Below are positions 50,697-59,740 of a stretch of 64,000 bases of DNA, piece after piece. Made by a program: the position numbers and the translations under genes. The DNA comes from Pseudomonadales bacterium (GTDB taxonomy: Bacteria; Pseudomonadota; Gammaproteobacteria; Pseudomonadales; Azotimanducaceae): the NCBI GenBank assembly GCA_041395945.1, contig JAWKZN010000001.1, positions 3,162,001-3,226,000 of the forward strand. The letters are read 5' to 3'. A model generated the notes under the pieces. It was given only the letters and a program-made list of their open reading frames with translations, was not told where the DNA came from and made no database searches. Every line of letters starts with the position of its first letter. Position 1 is the stretch's first letter.

Positions 50697-50813
50697 TTAA
50701 CCCTGACGCTGCTTGTGGCGGGGTTCTACTTTGCAGATCACCCGCAGCACGCCATTCCGCTTAACCATCTTGCAGTTGCGGCAGATTTTCTTGACCGATG
50801 CTCTTACTTTCAT
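50697..50813 (-). CDS. rpmJ: 50S ribosomal protein L36
   Basis: A 38-residue protein, MKVRASVKKICRNCKMVKRN onward. Zinc ligands Cys11, Cys14, Cys27 and His33 are all present, so this is the zinc-binding form; a zinc-free paralogue may exist elsewhere. It lies between secY and rpsM, its usual place at the end of the spc operon. Confidence 0.97.
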   Translation of the reverse strand: MKVRASVKKICRNCKMVKRNGVLRVICKVEPRHKQRQG

Positions 50814-50848
50814 TGCTAACCTCGAAGGCCTGATTCGTTCCGGGTGCT

Positions 50849-52180
50849 TCAGCGCACCCGGGCGTTACGGCCGTACCCTTTCAGATTCGATTTTTCCATC
50901 AGCTTTGCGTACTGACTGGACATCAGGTGCGCCTGCACCTGGGACATGAAGTCCATCGCCACCACCACAACGATAAGCACTGCGGTGCCGCCGAGCTGGA
51001 AGGTCACGTTGAACGCCACGATCATGAACTCCGGCAGCAGACACACCGCGGTGACATAAAGCGCACCAAATACGGTCAGCCGGGTGATCACATCGTCGAT
51101 GTACTTGGCCGTCTGCTGACCCGGGCGGATACCGGGCACGTAGGCACCCTGCCGCTTCAGGTTGTCCGCCATGTCTTTCGGATCAAACATGATGGCGGTA
51201 TAGAAGAAACTGAAGAAAATGATCCCGCCTGCAAACATGAGGATGTACAGCGGCTGGCCGGGTGAAAGTACCAGCGAGATCTGCTGCAGCCAGTCCATGC
51301 CCGGGGAATTCCCGAACCACTGCGCCATGGATGCCGGCGCCAGCAGCAGGCTGGAAGCAAAAATCGCAGGGATAACGCCCGCCATGTTGATTTTCAACGG
51401 CAGATGGCTGCTCTGGCCCTGGAACACACGCCGCCCCTGCTGACGCTTGGCATAGTTGACCGCGATCCGGCGCTGGCCACGTTCCACGTAGACCACGAAA
51501 CCAACCAGACCCACTGCCAGGATGCCGATCACCAGCAGCGCAATGATGTTGATATCACCCTGCCGTGCAGCCTCGAACGACTGACCGATTGCCGACGGGA
51601 ACCCGGATACAATTCCGGAGAAGATGATCAGCGAAATACCGTTACCGACACCCCGCTCGGTGATCTGCTCACCCAGCCACATCATGAACAATGCGCCGGT
51701 TACCAGAGTTGTCGTGGCGACAAAAAAGAACGCAAATCCGGTCGTGAATGCCAGACCCTGATTCGCCAGTGTGACTGACAGAGACGTGCCCTGAATCAGT
51801 GCGATGAGCAGTGTGCCGTAGCGTGTGTACTGGGTGATCTTGCGACGGCCGGATTCACCCTCCTTGCGCAGCTGCTGCAGGCTCGGATACATCATCGTCA
51901 TGAGGTTCATGATGATGCTGGAGGTGATGTAGGGCACCACGCCAAGCGCGAGAATACTCATCCGCTCGAGCGCACCACCGGAAAACATGTTGAACAGATC
52001 GAGGATGCCACCCTGCTGCTGGTCGAACAGCGCAGCCAGGCGATCGGGATTGATGCCGGGTACCGGAATATGTGTGCCCATCCGGTAGACGAGCAGCGCC
52101 ATGAAGACGAACAGCAGCCGGCTGCGGAGCTCACTCAAGCCCGCCTGCACACCCGCCAGTTGTCCCGGATTGGTCGCCAT
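50849..52180 (-). CDS. secY: Protein translocase subunit SecY
   Basis: A 443-residue channel of the Sec translocon, with ten hydrophobic helices. Family stretches are YRMGTHIPVPGINPDRL, FNMFSGGALERMSILALGVV, the plug-side GERGVGNGISLIIF-like TERGVGNGISLIIFSGIV and AYVPGIRPGQQTAKYIDDVI. Its ATG shares one base with the rplO stop (TGATG). Confidence 0.98.
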   Translation of the reverse strand: MATNPGQLAGVQAGLSELRSRLLFVFMALLVYRMGTHIPVPGINPDRLAALFDQQQGGILDLFNMFSGGALERMSILALGVVPYITSSIIMNLMTMMYPSLQQLRKEGESGRRKITQYTRYGTLLIALIQGTSLSVTLANQGLAFTTGFAFFFVATTTLVTGALFMMWLGEQITERGVGNGISLIIFSGIVSGFPSAIGQSFEAARQGDINIIALLVIGILAVGLVGFVVYVERGQRRIAVNYAKRQQGRRVFQGQSSHLPLKINMAGVIPAIFASSLLLAPASMAQWFGNSPGMDWLQQISLVLSPGQPLYILMFAGGIIFFSFFYTAIMFDPKDMADNLKRQGAYVPGIRPGQQTAKYIDDVITRLTVFGALYVTAVCLLPEFMIVAFNVTFQLGGTAVLIVVVVAMDFMSQVQAHLMSSQYAKLMEKSNLKGYGRNARVR

Positions 52181-52614
52181 CAGTCTTCTACCTTGCCCCC
52201 GGCGGCTTCAATTGCAGCGCGAGCGCCCCTGGTGACGGCCACGCCTTTGACGGTAACCGCACGATGAATATCACCGGACAGAATTACACGCGCGCGCTTC
52301 ATGTTGCGCGACACCACGTTGCCCGTCTTCAGCGCGTCCAGATCGACCAGATCCGCACCCAGCGCATCGATTTCACTCAGTCGAACTTCTGCCGTGGACA
52401 ATCCAACACGCGAGCGGAATCCGAACTTCGGAACGCGCTGCTTGAGAGGCTGCTGACCGCCTTCAAAGCCTGGCCGCACATTACCGCTCTTGCGGGACTT
52501 CTGTCCTTTCTGACCACGCGCGCAGGTCTTGCCCCAGCCGGAACCCGGTCCGCGACCAACGCGTCGCTTTCTGCGCCGGCTGCCTTCCGCCGGGCTCAAA
52601 TTATTGAGATGCAT
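52180..52614 (-). CDS. rplO: 50S ribosomal protein L15
   Basis: A 144-residue protein from ATG 52614. The Gly/Arg-rich N-terminus (LSPAEGSRRRKRRVGRGPGS, then GKTCARGQKGQKSRKSG) winds into 23S rRNA; the C-terminal domain ends VTRGARAAIEAAGGKVED. It lies two bases from rpmD and overlaps secY. Confidence 0.98.
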   Translation of the reverse strand: MHLNNLSPAEGSRRRKRRVGRGPGSGWGKTCARGQKGQKSRKSGNVRPGFEGGQQPLKQRVPKFGFRSRVGLSTAEVRLSEIDALGADLVDLDALKTGNVVSRNMKRARVILSGDIHRAVTVKGVAVTRGARAAIEAAGGKVED

Positions 52615-52616
52615 TT

Positions 52617-52805
52617 CTACTGCTCTCCTTCCACGCGGACCATATAGCTGACCCGATTGATCATGCCCCGGTTCGCAGGCGTGTCTTCCACTTCCACCGA
52701 GTGGCCGATGCGGCGCAGACCCAGGCCCGCCACACAGGCCTTGTGCTTCTTGAGCCGACCGGCCGTGCTCTTGACCAGTGTCACTCGAATCGAATTTCCA
52801 CTCAT
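52617..52805 (-). CDS. rpmD: 50S ribosomal protein L30
   Basis: A 62-residue protein with the family stretch IRVTLVKSTAGRLKKHKACV and GLRRIGHSVEVEDTPANRGM. It sits between rpsE and rplO in the spc operon. Confidence 0.97.
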   Translation of the reverse strand: MSGNSIRVTLVKSTAGRLKKHKACVAGLGLRRIGHSVEVEDTPANRGMINRVSYMVRVEGEQ

Positions 52806-52834
52806 GACTGCTACCTAAATCCTTATCTTCGAGA

Positions 52835-53338
52835 TCAGGCGCCGATCTCTTCCAGCGTTTTACCGCGCTTCTCTGCCACCGCATTGGGCGACCGCATGGT
52901 CGTCAGCGCCTTGAAGGTGGCCCGCACGACGTTCACCGGATTGGTGGAGCCGTAGCACTTCGCCAGCACGTTGTGCACACCGGCGGCTTCCAGCAGTGCG
53001 CGCATGGTGCCTCCGGCGATGATGCCGGTACCTTCTGATGCAGGCTGCATGAACACTTTCGATGCGCCATGGCGCCCCACCATCGGATACCAGAGGGTCG
53101 AACCATTCAGATCCACCTGGACCATATTGCGACGGGCGGCTTCCATCGCCTTCTGAATAGCGACCGGTACTTCCCGGGCTTTGCCACGACCGAAACCAAC
53201 CCGGCCGTTGCCATCGCCCACCACACTGAGTGCTGTGAAGCCGAAAATGCGGCCACCTTTGACCACTTTGGCAACCCGATTCACCTGCACCAGTTTCTCG
53301 ACAAGTCCTTCTTCCCGACTTTCTTCGGTATACGCCAT
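52835..53338 (-). CDS. rpsE: 30S ribosomal protein S5
   Basis: A 167-residue protein of the decoding-fidelity region. The double-stranded RNA-binding-like domain has VNRVAKVVKGGRIFGFTALS and GDGNGRVGFGRGKAREVPVA; the C-terminal domain has PASEGTGIIAGGTMRALLEA. It lies two bases after rplR. Confidence 0.98.
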   Translation of the reverse strand: MAYTEESREEGLVEKLVQVNRVAKVVKGGRIFGFTALSVVGDGNGRVGFGRGKAREVPVAIQKAMEAARRNMVQVDLNGSTLWYPMVGRHGASKVFMQPASEGTGIIAGGTMRALLEAAGVHNVLAKCYGSTNPVNVVRATFKALTTMRSPNAVAEKRGKTLEEIGA

Positions 53339-53340
53339 CG

Positions 53341-53688
53341 CTAAAACTCCAATCCGCCTTCACGCGCCGCATCAGCAAGCGCTTTGATCCGTCCGTGGTA
53401 CTTGAACCCGGAGCGGTCGAATGCCACCGAGGTGATACCGGCAGCTTTGGCTCTTTCCGCGATCAGCGTGCCGACCCGGGCTGCCGCATCCACATTGCCG
53501 GTGCTGCCACTGCGCAGATCCTTGTCCAGAGTCGAAGCCGCGGCCAGCACCCGATCACCTTCAGCCGCAATCACCTGGGCATAGATGTGCCGCGGTGTGC
53601 GGTGCACGCTCAGCCGCATGACGCGCAGTTCACGCATCTTGGAACGCCCCCGGCGTGCCCTTCGCAATCTCGCTGACTTCTTGTCCAT
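53341..53688 (-). CDS. rplR: 50S ribosomal protein L18
   Basis: A 115-residue 5S rRNA-binding protein with RLSVHRTPRHIYAQVIA, GTLIAERAKAAGITSVAFDR and the terminal GRIKALADAAREGGLEF. An 80-base gap separates it from rplF, longer than the other gaps of this operon; the gap has no visible signal. Confidence 0.98.
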   Translation of the reverse strand: MDKKSARLRRARRGRSKMRELRVMRLSVHRTPRHIYAQVIAAEGDRVLAAASTLDKDLRSGSTGNVDAAARVGTLIAERAKAAGITSVAFDRSGFKYHGRIKALADAAREGGLEF

Positions 53689-53768
53689 CTGTGTCGTTAC
53701 CTGTTCGTCTCTTTACGTATTCGGGCTACGTCTCCCGACTACTTAGTGCTGTCTGTTAACTCTTGCTG

Positions 53769-54302
53769 TTATTTCTTCTTGGCTTCTTTGCGGCGTACCC
53801 GCTCGTCCGAATAACGCACTCCTTTGCCCTTGTAAGGCTCCGGCGGGCGGAACGCGCGGATTTCTGCCGAAACCTGACCAACCTGCTGGCGGTCGCATCC
53901 GGTGACAATGATCTCGGTCTGCGTCGGCGTCTCGGCTGTGATGCCTTCCGGGAGCTGATACTCGACCGGATGGGAGAAACCCAGCTGGAGATTCAGCTTC
54001 CGACCCTGTGCCTGGGCGCGATAGCCAACGCCCTGCAGCTGCAGACGACGCTCAAAGCCTTTGGAAACCCCGGTGACCATGTTGTTCACCAGTGCCCGAG
54101 TCGTACCCGAAAGCGCCTTAGCCAGCTTCCCGCCACTGCGTGCGGCGAAACGGACACTGTTGTCTTCCAGTACCACCTGAACATCGCCGTGGACGTCCAT
54201 TTCCATGGAGCCCTTTGCGCCTTTCACGCTGATGTGCTGGCCATTGATCTTTACTTCCACCCCTTTGGGCAGATCGACCGGATATTTCGCTATACGTGAC
54301 AT
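53769..54302 (-). CDS. rplF: 50S ribosomal protein L6
   Basis: A 177-residue protein with two related alpha/beta domains beside the factor-binding site. It begins MSRIAKYPVDLPKGVEVKIN and ends with PEPYKGKGVRYSDERVRRKE plus a Lys tail; GVGYRAQAQGRKLNLQLGFS lies at the domain junction. Confidence 0.98.
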   Translation of the reverse strand: MSRIAKYPVDLPKGVEVKINGQHISVKGAKGSMEMDVHGDVQVVLEDNSVRFAARSGGKLAKALSGTTRALVNNMVTGVSKGFERRLQLQGVGYRAQAQGRKLNLQLGFSHPVEYQLPEGITAETPTQTEIIVTGCDRQQVGQVSAEIRAFRPPEPYKGKGVRYSDERVRRKEAKKK

Positions 54303-54333
54303 GCTGTTACCTTGCTGAAATCAGACCCGGCGA

Positions 54334-54726
54334 TCAGAACACGGTGCAGACGACTTCGCCGCCCACACCCGCTGCCCGAGCTGCTCTGTCTGTCATCATG
54401 CCGCGGTTGGTGCTCACAATCGCAACGCCGAGCCCACCTTCAACCTTCGGCAGTTCCTCACAGGCCTTGTAGACCCGCAGCCCGGGACGGCTGACCCGGT
54501 CAATTTTTTCAATTACCGGTCTGCCGAGGTGATATTTGAGCTGCACCTGAAGCTGGGGCTTGGCATCGCCGTCGACATTGAAGTCGGCGATGTACCCTTC
54601 ATCCTTGAGTACCTGGCAGACGGCAACCTTGGCACTGGAACTCGGCATCGAAACATCCACATGCCCCGCACGCTGCGCATTGCGCACTCGAGTCAGCAGG
54701 TCGGAAATCGGATCTTGCATCGACAT
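54334..54726 (-). CDS. rpsH: 30S ribosomal protein S8
   Basis: A 130-residue central-domain protein and, in E. coli, the spc operon repressor. It has MQDPISDLLTRVRNAQRAGH and the C-terminal VSTNRGMMTDRAARAAGVGG with EVVCTVF. Confidence 0.98.
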   Translation of the reverse strand: MSMQDPISDLLTRVRNAQRAGHVDVSMPSSSAKVAVCQVLKDEGYIADFNVDGDAKPQLQVQLKYHLGRPVIEKIDRVSRPGLRVYKACEELPKVEGGLGVAIVSTNRGMMTDRAARAAGVGGEVVCTVF

Positions 54727-54738
54727 TGGGGTACTCCC

Positions 54739-55044
54739 TTACCAGCTGGCCATGACCAGGCCGGGCACATCGCCCCGCATGGCTGCTTCGCGCAGCTTGT
54801 TTCGACCCAGACCGAACTTGCGGTACACACCATGGGGCCGGCCGGTCAGTCCGCAGCGGCGCTGACGCCGGCTCGGGCTGGCATTTCGCGGCTGCGCCTG
54901 CAGCTTCAGCTGAGCATCCCAGCGCTCTTCGTCGGACGCATTGCGATCAGCTATGATTGCTTTGAGCGCGGCCCGCTTCGCGGCATATTTGGCGACCGTC
55001 TTGGCTCGCTTCTTTTCCCGCTCGATCATTGATGTCTTTGCCAT
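54739..55044 (-). CDS. rpsN: 30S ribosomal protein S14 (long, zinc-free form)
   Basis: A 101-residue protein. The length and the lack of a CxxC-CxxC set mark the C-minus form that does not need zinc. It ends with RQRRCGLTGRPHGVYRKFGL, then GRNKLREAAMRGDVPGLVMA. Confidence 0.97.
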   Translation of the reverse strand: MAKTSMIEREKKRAKTVAKYAAKRAALKAIIADRNASDEERWDAQLKLQAQPRNASPSRRQRRCGLTGRPHGVYRKFGLGRNKLREAAMRGDVPGLVMASW

Positions 55045-55058
55045 AACTCGCGTCTTAC

Positions 55059-55598
55059 CTAGTTTCTGAACGGAAAGTTGAGCGCCCGCAGAAGGGCCAG
55101 GCCTTCTTCATTGGTTCGCGCGCTGGTGGTGATGATCACGTCGAGACCCCGGACCTTGTCGATCTTGTCGTATTCGATCTCCGGGAACACGATCTGCTCC
55201 TGCAGTCCCATCGCGAAATTGCCACGGCCGTCAAACGAGCGCGGATTCAGACCACGGAAGTCCCGGATCCGGGGAATCGCGATGCCAATCAGACGATCGA
55301 CGAAGTCGTACATGCGGTCGCGGCGCAGCGTGACTTTGCAGCCTACCGGCCAGCCGGTGCGGATTTTGAACGCCGCTTCGGACTTGCGCGCGTTGGTGAC
55401 TACCGGCTTCTGACCGGCGATCGCTGTCATGTCGCCAACCGCGTTATCCATGATCTTCTTGTCGCCAACCGCTTCGCCCACGCCCATATTGAGTGTGACC
55501 TTCTGCAGTCGCGGAACCTCCATGACGTTCTTCAGCCCGAGCTCCTCCTGGAGCTTCGGACGGATCTCGTCCATATATCTTTGATAAAGAGTCGTCAT
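55059..55598 (-). CDS. rplE: 50S ribosomal protein L5
   Basis: A 179-residue 5S rRNA-binding protein. It has MEVPRLQKVTLNMGVGEAVG, the thumb loop TGWPVGCKVTLRRDRMYDFV and the ends RDFRGLNPRSFDGRGNFAMG and TTSARTNEEGLALLRALNFP. Confidence 0.98.
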   Translation of the reverse strand: MTTLYQRYMDEIRPKLQEELGLKNVMEVPRLQKVTLNMGVGEAVGDKKIMDNAVGDMTAIAGQKPVVTNARKSEAAFKIRTGWPVGCKVTLRRDRMYDFVDRLIGIAIPRIRDFRGLNPRSFDGRGNFAMGLQEQIVFPEIEYDKIDKVRGLDVIITTSARTNEEGLALLRALNFPFRN

Positions 55599-55600
55599 GA

Positions 55601-55906
55601 TCAGTCAATCGCCTTATCGGTAGATTTGAAGTACCGGACGTTCTTACCGTCTTCCACCCGGATACCCACGCGGTCTGCCCGCTCGCCATTCCAGATCGCC
55701 ACATTGGAAACATCGATCGGCGCTTCCTGTTCGACGATGCCACCCTGCTGACCGATGTTGGGGTTGGGGCGCTGGTGCTTTTTCACCATATTCACACCGG
55801 CAACGATCAGCTTGCCGTTATCCAGCACACGCAGCACGTCGCCCCGCCTGCCCTTGTCGCGGCCCGCAATCACGATCACTTCGTCGTCTTTCTTAATCTT
55901 CAACAT
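55601..55906 (-). CDS. rplX: 50S ribosomal protein L24
   Basis: A 101-residue assembly-initiator protein. The KOW motif is DDEVIVIAGRDKGRRGDVLR, followed by VAGVNMVKKHQRPNPN and IVEQEAPIDVSNVAIWNG. It is two bases upstream of rplE. Confidence 0.98.
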   Translation of the reverse strand: MLKIKKDDEVIVIAGRDKGRRGDVLRVLDNGKLIVAGVNMVKKHQRPNPNIGQQGGIVEQEAPIDVSNVAIWNGERADRVGIRVEDGKNVRYFKSTDKAID

Positions 55907-55958
55907 CGTTAAAGCTTCTCAATCAGTCTTTATTCGCTGACCTCTGGGGTCTCTCGAA

Positions 55959-56327
55959 TCAGAGTACTTCCGGTGCCAGCGAGATGATGCGCATGAACTT
56001 TTCAGTGCGCAGCTCGCGGGTTACCGGTCCAAATATCCGGGTGCCTACCGGCTGGTTCTGTGCATTCAGCAGCACCGCGGCGTTGGTATCGAACCGGATG
56101 ATCGAGCCGTCCGGTCTGCGCACGCCTTTCCGGGTACGTACAACTACAGCATTCATCACCTGGCCTTTCTTGACCCGGCCACGGGGGATCGCTTCCTTGA
56201 TGGTGACCTTGATGATGTCGCCGATATACGCATACCGACGATGCGAACCGCCCAGCACCTTTATGCACTGCACACGACGCGCGCCGCTGTTATCGGCGAT
56301 CTCCAGCATGCTTTCTGTCTGAATCAC
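55959..56327 (-). CDS. rplN: 50S ribosomal protein L14
   Basis: A 122-residue intersubunit-bridge protein; the binding partner of RsfS encoded elsewhere in this window. I chose GTG 56327 (MIQTESMLEIADNSGARRVQ), two bases after the rpsQ stop; it gives the family's exact length. PRGRVKKGQVMNAVVVRTRK and the end RTEKFMRIISLAPEVL are diagnostic. Confidence 0.97.
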   Translation of the reverse strand: MIQTESMLEIADNSGARRVQCIKVLGGSHRRYAYIGDIIKVTIKEAIPRGRVKKGQVMNAVVVRTRKGVRRPDGSIIRFDTNAAVLLNAQNQPVGTRIFGPVTRELRTEKFMRIISLAPEVL

Positions 56328-56329
56328 CG

Positions 56330-56596
56330 TTACACCTCGCCCGCACGCTCGAGAATGCTCTCGAGCTTCCAGGATTTCGTCTTCGACAGCGGCCGGCACT
56401 CGGTCACGGTGACCAGATCGCCGATGTTGCAGCTGTTGTCTTCATCATGGGCATGAAGCTTCGACGATCGACGGATGATCTTGCCGTAGACCGGGTGCTG
56501 CACCCGCCGCTCGATCAGAACGGTAATCGTCTTGTTCATTTTGTTACTGACCACAGTGCCCGTGGCGCTGCGCGTAACTTTCAGATCCTCAGACAT
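56330..56596 (-). CDS. rpsQ: 30S ribosomal protein S17
   Basis: An 88-residue OB-fold protein: VVSNKMNKTITVLIERRVQH and HDEDNSCNIGDLVTVTECRP. It overlaps rpmC by eight bases. Confidence 0.97.
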   Translation of the reverse strand: MSEDLKVTRSATGTVVSNKMNKTITVLIERRVQHPVYGKIIRRSSKLHAHDEDNSCNIGDLVTVTECRPLSKTKSWKLESILERAGEV

Positions 56597-56789
56597 CCCG
56601 CTTCTCCCGGATCACTGTCTTGATTCGAGCTATGTCGCGCCGAGCTTCATTCAGCAGATGCACCTGGCCCAGCTGACCACTGGCCTTCTGCATGCGCAGG
56701 TTGAACTGCTCTTTACGCACGCGCAGCAGCTCCTTGGTGAGCTCGTCGACGCTCTTGGTTTTCAGTTCTTTCACTTCTGACGCTTTCAT
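56589..56789 (-). CDS. rpmC: 50S ribosomal protein L29
   Basis: A 66-residue two-helix protein at the tunnel exit, near the docking site of trigger factor and SRP. It has VDELTKELLRVRKEQFNLRM and LNEARRDIARIKTVIREKRD. Confidence 0.97.
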   Translation of the reverse strand: MKASEVKELKTKSVDELTKELLRVRKEQFNLRMQKASGQLGQVHLLNEARRDIARIKTVIREKRDV

Positions 56790-56815
56790 TACTATTCCGC
56801 CGCTGTATTCCGCCG

Positions 56816-57229
56816 CTACATCACCGACCGCTTAACAAACGCCGTCTTGAACGGCAGCTTTGCGGCCGCAAGCGTGAATGCCTCGCGCGCCACTACTTCT
56901 GTAACCCCTTCCATCTCATAGAGGACTTTGCCGGGCTGTACCTGACACACCCAGTATTCCACTGCGCCCTTACCCTTACCCTGCCGGACTTCAAGCGGCT
57001 TCTTGGTAATGGGCTTATCGGGGAACACGCGAATCCAGATTTTTCCGCCACGCTTCACGTGTCGGGTCATGGCACGCCGGCCGGCTTCGATCTGACGCGC
57101 GGTCATGCGCCCGCGACCTACCGCCTTCAAGCCATACTCACCGAAACTCACACGACTGCCGCGCAATGCCAGGCCGCGGTTGCGTCCTTTGTGCATCTTT
57201 CTGAATTTGGTTCTTTTCGGCTGTAACAC
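56816..57229 (-). CDS. rplP: 50S ribosomal protein L16
   Basis: A 137-residue protein at the A-site tRNA elbow. It begins MLQPKRTKFRKMHKGRNRGL; GRMTARQIEAGRRAMTRHVK, then FPDKPITKKPLEVRQGKGKG, carry the conserved Arg region that is hydroxylated in some bacteria. Confidence 0.98.
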   Translation of the reverse strand: MLQPKRTKFRKMHKGRNRGLALRGSRVSFGEYGLKAVGRGRMTARQIEAGRRAMTRHVKRGGKIWIRVFPDKPITKKPLEVRQGKGKGAVEYWVCQVQPGKVLYEMEGVTEVVAREAFTLAAAKLPFKTAFVKRSVM

Positions 57230-57262
57230 GTCGCTCTTCCTTTAATTCCTGCCGCGCACCCT

Positions 57263-57925
57263 CTAAGCGGATGCTGCCGCCTTACCCTTGTCGCTGCCGC
57301 CAATCACTTCGCCTTTGAAGACCCAGACCTTGATACCGATGACGCCATAGGTGGTCTTCGCCTCCCATGTTGCATAGTCAATGTCGGCGCGCAGGGTATG
57401 CAGCGGTACCCGGCCTTCGTGGTAAACCTCGTTGCGGGCGATTTCCGCACCACCGAGACGGCCGGCTACGCGCACTTTGATACCTTCCGCGCCCAGCCGC
57501 ATGGCATTCTGGATCACCCGGCGCATCGCACGACGGAACTGCACGCGTCGCTCAAGCTGCTGAGCCACATTCTGTGCGACCAGCAGGGCGTCGAGTTCCG
57601 GCTTGCGGATCTCTTCGATGTTGATGTGTACCGGCACACCCATCATCACCGCGACTTCCTTACGAAGACGCTCCACGTCTTCACCTTTCTTCCCGATCAC
57701 GATCCCGGGACGAGCTGTATGAATGGTGATCCGCGCGGTCTGCGCCGGGCGCTGGATATCGATCCGGCTGATCGACGCCTGGGACAGGCGCTGACGCAGA
57801 AAATCTCTGACCGCCATATCGTTCAGCAGATAGTCGGCATAGTTTTTCTTGTCCGCATACCAGATTGAGGTGTGCTCTCTGACAATCCCCAATCGAAACC
57901 CGGTGGGATTAACTTTCTGACCCAT
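57263..57925 (-). CDS. rpsC: 30S ribosomal protein S3
   Basis: A 220-residue protein of the mRNA entry channel. The KH domain loop is GIVIGKKGEDVERLRKEVAV; the C-terminal domain has AEIARNEVYHEGRVPLHTLR and ADIDYATWEAKTTYGVIGIK. It is eight bases after rplV. Confidence 0.98.
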   Translation of the reverse strand: MGQKVNPTGFRLGIVREHTSIWYADKKNYADYLLNDMAVRDFLRQRLSQASISRIDIQRPAQTARITIHTARPGIVIGKKGEDVERLRKEVAVMMGVPVHINIEEIRKPELDALLVAQNVAQQLERRVQFRRAMRRVIQNAMRLGAEGIKVRVAGRLGGAEIARNEVYHEGRVPLHTLRADIDYATWEAKTTYGVIGIKVWVFKGEVIGGSDKGKAAASA

Positions 57926-57933
57926 ATAAATTC

Positions 57934-58266
57934 CTACTCGTCCGAGACAGTCACAGTGATGTGACTGGTCCGCTTCACAATCCGATCCGCACGGCCTTTG
58001 GCACGCGGCCGAATCCGCTTCATCGACATGCCTTCGTTCACGAAGATCGCCGAGATCTTCAGCTCATCCACATCCGCGCCTTCGTTGTTCTCCGCGTTGG
58101 CGATTGCAGATTCGACAACTTTACGCACCAGCACAGCACCCTTCTGGGGGCTGAAACTGAGGATATCCAGTGCGTCGCTGACCGGCTTCCCGCGCACCTG
58201 ATCGACAACCAGGCGCGCTTTCTGCGCCGAGATGCTCAATCTTTTTGCGGTTGCACTTACTTCCAT
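57934..58266 (-). CDS. rplV: 50S ribosomal protein L22
   Basis: A 110-residue tunnel-wall protein. It has RLSISAQKARLVVDQVRGKP and the hairpin region IFVNEGMSMKRIRPRAKGRA, the part that reaches the tunnel and in which macrolide resistance changes occur in other species. Confidence 0.98.
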   Translation of the reverse strand: MEVSATAKRLSISAQKARLVVDQVRGKPVSDALDILSFSPQKGAVLVRKVVESAIANAENNEGADVDELKISAIFVNEGMSMKRIRPRAKGRADRIVKRTSHITVTVSDE

Positions 58267-58331
58267 TTCGTATCACCTGACCAATCAGTTATTGCACGCA
58301 TGCAGCTGTTGCACGCACGTTGCGCACCCGC

Positions 58332-58607
58332 CTAACGGCGAGCCTTCTTATCCGCAGCATGACCACGGTAAGTCCGGGTCGGCGCGAATTCGCCCAGTTT
58401 GTGTCCAACCATGTCTTCGTTGATGAGTATCGGCACGTGCTGACGGCCGTTATGCACGGCGATTGTCAGACCCACCATGTCGGGCAGCACCATCGAACGT
58501 CTCGACCAGGTCTTGATCGGTCTCTTGTCATTGCTGGCTACAGCGGTCTCCACCTTTTTCGAAAGGTGCAGATCAACGAACGGACCCTTGCGCAGCGATC
58601 TGGGCAT
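58332..58607 (-). CDS. rpsS: 30S ribosomal protein S19
   Basis: A 91-residue head protein with MPRSLRKGPFVDLHLSKKVE, IKTWSRRSMVLPDMVGLTIA and KLGEFAPTRTYRGHAADKKA. It is two bases after rplB and 65 bases before rplV. Confidence 0.98.
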   Translation of the reverse strand: MPRSLRKGPFVDLHLSKKVETAVASNDKRPIKTWSRRSMVLPDMVGLTIAVHNGRQHVPILINEDMVGHKLGEFAPTRTYRGHAADKKARR

Positions 58608-58609
58608 GC

Positions 58610-59437
58610 TTATCTCCTGCCTCTGCGGCGTACGATGAGGTTATCGGTGCGCTTGTTGCTCCGGGTTTTCTTGCCTTTGGTCGGCAGCCCCCAGGGGCTT
58701 ACCGGGTGGCGGCCTCCGGATGTCTTTCCTTCACCGCCACCGTGGGGGTGGTCAACCGGGTTCATCGCCACACCACGCACTGTCGGGCGGATACCAAGCC
58801 AGCGCTTTGCGCCCGCCTTGCCGTAGGAGCGCAGGTTGTGTTCGCTGTTGCCCACTTCGCCGAGTGTTGCCCGGCATTCGGAAAACACGCGGCGCATTTC
58901 ACCGGAACGCAGCCGCAGGGTGGCATAGGTGCCTTCCCGGGCAACCAGCTGAACGGATGCACCGGCACTGCGTGCGAGTTGAGCGCCCTTGCCCGGCTTC
59001 AGCTCCACGCAGTGGATCACGCTACCCAGCGGGATGTTCCGCAACGGCATGGTGTTGCCGGAACGGATTGGCGCCGAAGTACCGCTCATCAGCTGATCGC
59101 CGGCGCTGACGCCACGCGGTGCAATGATGTAGCGACGCTCACCATCGGCGTACTTGAGCAGGGCCAGATTCGCGGTCCGGTTCGGATCGTATTCGAGCCG
59201 CTCCACCACCGCAGGAATACCGTCCTTGTTGCGACGGAAATCGACGATGCGATAGTGCTGCTTGTGTCCGCCACCCTGATGACGGGTGGTGATACGACCT
59301 GCGTTGTTGCGACCGCCATTCCGGGATTTCGGAGCCAGCAGCGGTTTGTACGGCGCGCCTTTATGGAGCTCCGGATTAACCACTTTGACCAGGAAACGCC
59401 GGCCGGGTGATGTCGGTTTTGTCTTGATTACAGCCAT
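58610..59437 (-). CDS. rplB: 50S ribosomal protein L2
   Basis: A 275-residue protein next to the peptidyl transferase centre. It contains HKQHYRIVDFRRNKDGIPAV, a mixed OB and SH3-like core, and MNPVDHPHGGGEGKTSGGRH with the conserved His of the active-site-proximal loop. Confidence 0.98.
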   Translation of the reverse strand: MAVIKTKPTSPGRRFLVKVVNPELHKGAPYKPLLAPKSRNGGRNNAGRITTRHQGGGHKQHYRIVDFRRNKDGIPAVVERLEYDPNRTANLALLKYADGERRYIIAPRGVSAGDQLMSGTSAPIRSGNTMPLRNIPLGSVIHCVELKPGKGAQLARSAGASVQLVAREGTYATLRLRSGEMRRVFSECRATLGEVGNSEHNLRSYGKAGAKRWLGIRPTVRGVAMNPVDHPHGGGEGKTSGGRHPVSPWGLPTKGKKTRSNKRTDNLIVRRRGRR

Positions 59438-59443
59438 TTGCTA

Positions 59444-59740
59444 CTAATCCGCCGCCATGAAATCGAGTTCCTGACCAGCAGCAACCCGCACGTAGGCTTT
59501 CTTCCAGTTCTTCTTACGGGTAACGCCGCGAACGGTTTTCTTGGTCTTACCCTTGACGTTCAATGTGGTGACTTTGTCTACTGTCACACCAAAGAGCTTT
59601 TCCACCGCCTCTTTGATCTCGGCCTTGGTGGCATCAACGGAGACCTTGAAGCCGTATTGATTGGCAATGTCACCCTGAGCGGAGACCTTCTCCGAAAAGT
59701 GCGGCTCAACGAGCACGGTATACAGACGTTCTGCGTTCAT
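59444..59740 (-). CDS. rplW: 50S ribosomal protein L23
   Basis: A 98-residue tunnel-exit protein that docks trigger factor and SRP. It has YTVLVEPHFSEKVSAQGDIA and VEKLFGVTVDKVTTLNVKGK. The ATG overlaps the rplD stop by four bases. Confidence 0.97.
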   Translation of the reverse strand: MNAERLYTVLVEPHFSEKVSAQGDIANQYGFKVSVDATKAEIKEAVEKLFGVTVDKVTTLNVKGKTKKTVRGVTRKKNWKKAYVRVAAGQELDFMAAD